Positions 60,132 through 64,000 of a stretch of 64,000 nt of DNA are shown piece after piece. The position numbers were made by a program, and so were the translations under genes. The stretch lies in the NCBI RefSeq assembly GCF_014646255.1, contig NZ_BMNC01000003.1:496001-560000 (forward strand), read 5' to 3'. Position 1 is the stretch's first letter, and each line of letters starts with the position of its first letter. Origin of the DNA: Lentzea pudingi (GTDB lineage Bacteria > Actinomycetota > Actinomycetes > Mycobacteriales > Pseudonocardiaceae). A model generated the notes under the pieces. It was not told where the DNA came from. It saw nothing but the letters and a program-made list of their open reading frames with translations, and did not search any database.

Positions 60132-60706
60132 CCGTGATGACGAACGTGTTGACCACCAGCCGTTTGACGCTGCGCGATTGGCGTGCCGAGGACGCAGCGG
60201 CCGCGCTCGAGGTCTACGGCCGTGCCGAGGTCACTCGCTGGCTCAGTCCGGAGATGGACCAGGTCCCGGACGCAGCGGCGATGAGGTTGTTGCTGCAGCA
60301 GTGGATCGCTGAAAGCGCACGCGTTCCGGCTCCGGCCGGGCGATGGGCGGTCGAGCGCAACGCCGACGGTCAGCTGGTCGGCGGCGCGCACCTGCTCCCG
60401 CTGCCGCCCGGACGGGAGGACCTGGAGGTCGGCTGGCAGCTGAGGCCCGACGTGTGGGGCCAGGGCTACGCCGCCGAGGCCACCCACGCCCTCGCCGGGT
60501 GGGCGTTCGGCCATGACGTGTACGAGGTCTTCGCCGTCGTCCGCACAGGCGACACGCGCGCCTCGTCCGCCGTGCGGAAGAACGGGATGCACTGGGTCGG
60601 TGAGACCGGGAAGTACTTCGGCCTCGACCTGCAGGTGTTCCGGCTTCGCGTGGCGGACCTCGACGTGGACGCGGTTTCGTCAGCCGGACCACCCGGCCGC
60701 GACTGA
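60128..60706 (+). CDS. GNAT family N-acetyltransferase
   Basis: The 192-residue protein belongs to the RimJ/RimL-like GNATs: LRDWRAEDAAAALEVYGRAEV, DLEVGWQLRPDVWGQGYAAEAT (acetyl-CoA loop) and NGMHWVGETGKYFGLDLQVF. ATG 60128 overlaps the stop of the RGCVC micro-protein (ATGA), which decides the start and implies coupled translation. Substrate unknown. Confidence 0.85.
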   Translation: MTVMTNVLTTSRLTLRDWRAEDAAAALEVYGRAEVTRWLSPEMDQVPDAAAMRLLLQQWIAESARVPAPAGRWAVERNADGQLVGGAHLLPLPPGREDLEVGWQLRPDVWGQGYAAEATHALAGWAFGHDVYEVFAVVRTGDTRASSAVRKNGMHWVGETGKYFGLDLQVFRLRVADLDVDAVSSAGPPGRD

Positions 60707-60728
60707 TGGCTTCAGGTCCTCGGCGTGT

Positions 60729-60839
60729 TCAGCGGTTCGGCGACGGGAAGCGGCCACCGAGCGCCATGAGCTCGGTGAACTGGCCCTGCCGCGACCGTTC
60801 GGCCGCGAGCAGGTCCGCGAGTCGTCTCCTCGTGTCTGA
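60729..60839 (-). other. In-frame extension after the desaturase stop codon
   Basis: The 36 codons directly following the desaturase TGA, in the same frame, read SDTRRRLADLLAAERSRQGQ then FTELMALGGRFPSPNR before a second stop. This looks like real protein tail sequence rather than random DNA. No start codon is present. Possible explanations are stop-codon readthrough, a recently gained stop, or an overlapping short gene. Confidence 0.4.
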
Positions 60840-61880
60840 TCACCGTGCCGCGCCGCGCAACGGCGCTCCCGCGTCGTGCAGGTGGCGCAGGACCTCGGCG
60901 TAGGACCTGATCATGGTGGTCTTGCTGTACGGAATGCCTTGCCGGAGGCAGAAGTCCTCGACGACGGGTTGCGCGCGGCGCAGGTTGGGGCGGGGCATGT
61001 GCGGGTACAGGTGGTGCTCGATCTGGTGGTTGAGCCCGCCGAGCAGCGCGTCGACCCATCGGCCGCCGGTGACGTTGCGAGAGGTGAGCACCTGCTTGTG
61101 CAGGTGGTCCAGGCGCTGTCCCTGGGCGATGATCGGCATGCCCTTGTGGTTGGGAGCGAACGAGCAGCCCAGGTAGACACCCATCAGCCCTTGGTGCACG
61201 GCGATGAACACGATGGCCTTCAGCGGAGAGAGAACCACGAACACAGCCACCAGGTATGCCGCGAGCGGCACGATCTGGAACGCGGCCTCGCGCCACGGGT
61301 TGCGCAGTTCCCTGCGGCACAGGGCGACCAGGCCGGAGATCCGCAGCACGGCCGCTTCAGCGGTCAGCAGCGGGAAGAACAGGAACGCCTGGTGCTTGGT
61401 GATCCAGCTGTACAGGCCGCGTTTCTGGGTCGCCTGGGCGCGGCTGAACGCGAGGGCGTGGATCTCGATGTCGGGATCGTGGTCCTCGTGGTTGGGGTTG
61501 GCGTGGTGCCGGTTGTGCTTCGCGACCCACCACTGGTAGCTGATGCCTGTGAGGCTGCCGTGCAGGTGCCCGACGACGTCGTTGTTGCGATGGCTGCGGA
61601 AGATCTGCCGGTGCCCGGCGTCGTGCCCGATGAACGCCAGCTGGGTCGAGACCACGGCGAGGGCCACGGCCGTGAGCACCTGCCACCAGGAGTCGCCCAG
61701 CAGCGCGAACGCCACGGCGATCGTGCCGAGCAGCAGCGCGTTGGCGGTCATCCGCAGCAGGTAGTAGCCGCGCCGCCGCTCCAGCAGGCCGGCGGCCTTG
61801 AGTTCCTTGGTGAGGCGGGCGAAATCGCTGCCGCGAGGGCGGTCGGCCGTGTCTGCCACGGCGACGTGCGTTGAGGTCAT
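60840..61880 (-). CDS. Membrane fatty acid desaturase
   Basis: The 346-residue protein has the three histidine boxes of acyl-lipid/acyl-CoA desaturases: HDAGH (86-90), HNRHH (122-126) and QIEHH (about 293-297), plus membrane helices between. It introduces double bases-independent cis double bonds in acyl chains using a diiron centre, with an external electron donor. ATG 61880 is the first start. The stop at 60840 is followed in frame by apparently coding sequence. Confidence 0.93.
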   Translation of the reverse strand: MTSTHVAVADTADRPRGSDFARLTKELKAAGLLERRRGYYLLRMTANALLLGTIAVAFALLGDSWWQVLTAVALAVVSTQLAFIGHDAGHRQIFRSHRNNDVVGHLHGSLTGISYQWWVAKHNRHHANPNHEDHDPDIEIHALAFSRAQATQKRGLYSWITKHQAFLFFPLLTAEAAVLRISGLVALCRRELRNPWREAAFQIVPLAAYLVAVFVVLSPLKAIVFIAVHQGLMGVYLGCSFAPNHKGMPIIAQGQRLDHLHKQVLTSRNVTGGRWVDALLGGLNHQIEHHLYPHMPRPNLRRAQPVVEDFCLRQGIPYSKTTMIRSYAEVLRHLHDAGAPLRGAAR

Positions 61881-61923
61881 GTGCCTGCTCCGGGTAATCG
61901 GCTGCGAGGAGCCGTCGAGGGAT

Positions 61924-63087
61924 TCACTTGTCGGCTTCGGTGTCCAGGCCGGGTTCGTCCGGGCCGGACTCTTCGGGTTGGCTGGTGTGCACGTCCGCGG
62001 GCGACACGTGTTCGTCGGCCTCGCTGCGCAGGGAGCGGATGGCGGAGTTGAGCACCGCCAGCAGCGGAACGGCGAGCAGAGCGCCCGCGATGCCCGCGAC
62101 GAGCAGGCCTGCCGCGATGGCCAGCACCACCGCCAGCGGGTGCAGCTTCACCGCGCGGCCGAGCAGGAACGGTTGCAGGATGTGGCTTTCCAGCTGGTTC
62201 ACGGCGATGACGATGATCAGGACGATCACCGCGGTCAGGGGACCGTTCGCGACGAGCGCGATGACCACGGCCACCGCACCGGCCACAACCGCGCCGAAGA
62301 TCGGGACGAACGCGCAGATGAACACCAGAGCCGCCAGCGGAACCGCCAAGGGCACGCGCAGCACGGCCAGTCCGATGCCGATGCCGATCGCGTCCACCAC
62401 CGCGACCGCACCGGTGGCGCGGACGTAGCTGACCAGTGCGGCGAGGCTGCGCCGGCCCGCCACGTCGACCCGCCTGCGCGGCCCGCCGGGCACGACGCGG
62501 ATGAGGAACTGCCAGATCCTGGGACCGTCGTAGAGGAGGAACGCGAGAGCGAACAGCACCAGAAGCATCTCGGTGAAGATCTCGCCGACGGTCGCCGCGG
62601 TGGTGATGGCGCCCGTCGTGATGCCGGACTGGTTGTCCTGCACCGTCTTCATGATCCGGTCGACGAAGTCCCGCAGCTGCGTCTCACTCAGCTGCAGCGG
62701 GCCGTTGACCAGCCAGCCGGACACCGCGTCGATGCTGCGGGCCAGCTGCGCGGACAGGTCCGGCAGCCCGTTGACGAACGTCACCACGACGAACGTCAGC
62801 ATCCCGCCGAGCAGCAGCAGCCCGCCGACCAGCACCAGCGCGGTCGCGAGACCCCTGGGAACCCGCCGCGCCATCAGGAAATCGACGGCCGGCGCGAGCA
62901 AGGCCGCCAGCAGCAGCGCGATCGCGAGCGGCACGACGAGCGCCGCCAGCCTGCTGAAGATGACACCGATGACGTACAGCGCCGCGACCACGACGAGAAA
63001 GCGCCAGCTCAACGCCGCACTGACCCGCAGGACGCCGGGAATCGGGTCCCGCCTGGCCGGCACGTCACCGCGATCGGTGCTCACCAC
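61924..63087 (-). CDS. AI-2E family transporter-like membrane protein
   Basis: The 387-residue protein has eight predicted transmembrane helices in the TqsA/AI-2E arrangement: LAIALLLAALLAPAVDFL, the long amphipathic loop with LPDLSAQLARSIDAVS, and NQLESHILQPFLLGRAVKLHPLAVVLAI. The C-terminal tail is acidic. Many such actinobacterial proteins are annotated AI-2E but do not transport autoinducer-2. GTG 63087 follows GGAGGT by six bases. Confidence 0.88.
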   Translation of the reverse strand: MVSTDRGDVPARRDPIPGVLRVSAALSWRFLVVVAALYVIGVIFSRLAALVVPLAIALLLAALLAPAVDFLMARRVPRGLATALVLVGGLLLLGGMLTFVVVTFVNGLPDLSAQLARSIDAVSGWLVNGPLQLSETQLRDFVDRIMKTVQDNQSGITTGAITTAATVGEIFTEMLLVLFALAFLLYDGPRIWQFLIRVVPGGPRRRVDVAGRRSLAALVSYVRATGAVAVVDAIGIGIGLAVLRVPLAVPLAALVFICAFVPIFGAVVAGAVAVVIALVANGPLTAVIVLIIVIAVNQLESHILQPFLLGRAVKLHPLAVVLAIAAGLLVAGIAGALLAVPLLAVLNSAIRSLRSEADEHVSPADVHTSQPEESGPDEPGLDTEADK

Positions 63088-63284
63088 GTCCGCACCTCCA
63101 GTGCCGATCTCCGACGCCGGGGTCTGGGATCATCGATGAGTTCGGCAGGCGTTCGCCTGCCTCTGCCGGAGTGCCCTGCCACGGCGGTCGCAAACCAGCT
63201 GGGCGGTTCGGCGTTCGAAGGCCGAGGCTCGTCTTGCAGGAGGTTGCTCGTGGCGGTCTGGCGGGACCGACCCGCAAGCCTCGA

Positions 63285-63473
63285 TCAACGCACTCGCTCG
63301 GGGATGTGGTCCACGCCGCTCGGCGCGGCGCCGAGCTCCTCGGTGAAGGCGCCGAGGCCCTGCCAGTTCAGTCCTTCGACGGCAGCGGCCGTCAGCACGG
63401 GGTCCAGTTCGCGGAAGATCGACTCCTCGGGATCGCTATCTTGACGGCCAGGCCGTTGCCGGAGCGGAACCAC
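63285..63473 (-). CDS. Short protein sharing DHIPERVR C-terminus
   Basis: The frame of at most 62 codons ends VDHIPERVR, repeating the last eight residues of the 58600 gene at protein and largely at DNA level (26 of 29 bases). The N-terminal half is less convincing and its start (GTG 63473 or an internal GTG near 63396) is uncertain. It may be a small duplicate family member. Confidence 0.35.
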   Translation of the reverse strand: MVPLRQRPGRQDSDPEESIFRELDPVLTAAAVEGLNWQGLGAFTEELGAAPSGVDHIPERVR

Positions 63474-63539
63474 GAGGGCGGGAAGTCACCGCCCATCCAC
63501 AATGGACGCCGAGTCGACCGCAGGCGAGAAGATGCGAAG

Positions 63540-64000
63540 TCACCCCGCCGAGTGGTCTGCCTGGAAAGCTGCTCGTGAATCAACGTTGAGCTTGCGCATC
63601 GCCCGAGCCACATGGTGTTCGACTGTCCTGGGGGACAGGAACAGCTCATCCGCGATCTGCCGGTTCGTGCGGCCCGCGGCGACGAGATCGACGACCTCCC
63701 GTTCGCGGGGCGACAGTTCCTCGCCGTACCCCTTGCGGCCGCGAGGGCGGGCTGGGCGGAAGCGCCGTGAGCTTCGGCGGCACCGCTCGGCGTCGCGAGC
63801 GCAGCCGAGTTCGGTGTAGATGTCCGACGCGATGGTGAGGTTGGACAACGCGGCTGCGTGGTCGTCGAGGGTGATGGCGACGGATGCGGCTGCTTCGTGG
63901 ATGGTTGCCGCGGTGTGTGGCTGGGGGAGTCCGGCATAGGTGGCGGCGGCTTCCAGGTAGCCGTCCAGCGCTGTCGCGGGATCCTTGGCCACCAACGCTG
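63540..64000 (-). CDS. LuxR-family regulator, C-terminal part
   Basis: The frame is open to the right edge and ends at 63540. It carries TPR-like helices and a C-terminal LuxR helix-turn-helix (LSPREREVVDLVAAGRTNRQIADELFLSPRTVEHHV). The N-terminal region, probably a large ATPase, lies outside the window. Target unknown. Confidence 0.85.
   Translation of the reverse strand, partial: ALVAKDPATALDGYLEAAATYAGLPQPHTAATIHEAAASVAITLDDHAAALSNLTIASDIYTELGCARDAERCRRSSRRFRPARPRGRKGYGEELSPREREVVDLVAAGRTNRQIADELFLSPRTVEHHVARAMRKLNVDSRAAFQADHSAG

Noticed and set aside
61924..63087. True autoinducer-2 exporter function
   Set aside because: Family name alone does not show AI-2 transport; no quorum-sensing genes are present.

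Overview
This is a GC-rich (about 70 %) actinobacterial chromosome segment. Codon use, many GTG/TTG starts, ATGA/GTGA overlaps, SARP/STAND regulators, ANTAR and SpoIIE-phosphatase proteins, a CebR-type operator and a GlnX-like gene at the left edge all fit a filamentous Pseudonocardiales genome (Lentzea/Saccharothrix/Lechevalieria type). That placement is inferred from gene content only. No rRNA, tRNA, CRISPR array, prophage or intact insertion sequence was seen. Two genes run off the ends (left, GlnX-like; right, LuxR-type regulator).

Layout. 0-4.4 kb: GlnX-like membrane protein, a decayed fibronectin-III fragment, a PadR plus membrane-protein pair, and a multi-pass transporter-like protein. 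4.6-14.1 kb: a carbohydrate locus with Gfo/Idh/MocA oxidoreductase and secreted DUF4832-CBM35 protein on the minus strand, divergent from two ABC permeases, a sugar-binding lipoprotein, a GH36-type alpha-galactosidase and a ROK regulator. No ATPase is encoded, so a shared one is presumed. 14.2-21.0 kb: an Fpg/Nei glycosylase with an unusual residue 2, an EVE-like protein, a FAH-family enzyme, and divergent secreted GH12 cellulase and AA10 LPMO genes, each behind a perfect CebR-type box; then a ThuA/Gfo-Idh pair. 21-29 kb: ECF sigma factor with membrane partner, a GNAT acetyltransferase, a STAND ATPase, and a stripped-down Clp ATPase.

29-44 kb: two paralogous small secreted peptides, then a stress-signalling block. 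It has an ANTAR-GAF-PAS-SpoIIE phosphatase on one strand and an overlapping RsbQ-RsbP-STAS-RsbW-like operon on the other. Promoters resembling the SigB/SigF consensus precede a GlsB/YeaQ protein, a GAF-ANTAR protein and, further on, an HPF/RaiA protein, so the block and its likely targets lie together. A two-component system, a TetR/DUF3995 pair with two tandem palindromes, and a chitin-binding S1 protease with a dre-like site follow. 44-64 kb: a DNA ligase, a frameshifted carboxylesterase, a pentein-fold protein with an apparently complete arginine-deiminase-type catalytic set, an oxidoreductase, a secreted NlpC/P60-like protein, a SARP regulator, a secreted clan GH-A protein, DUF5994 and transglutaminase-like genes, an RGCVC micro-protein coupled to a GNAT gene, a fatty acid desaturase with a conserved-looking in-frame tail beyond its stop codon, an AI-2E-family membrane protein, and the LuxR gene.

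The items most worth following are the pentein protein, the SigB-like promoter set beside the Rsb module, the CebR pair, the small overlooked genes, and several decaying genes (frameshifts and remnants).
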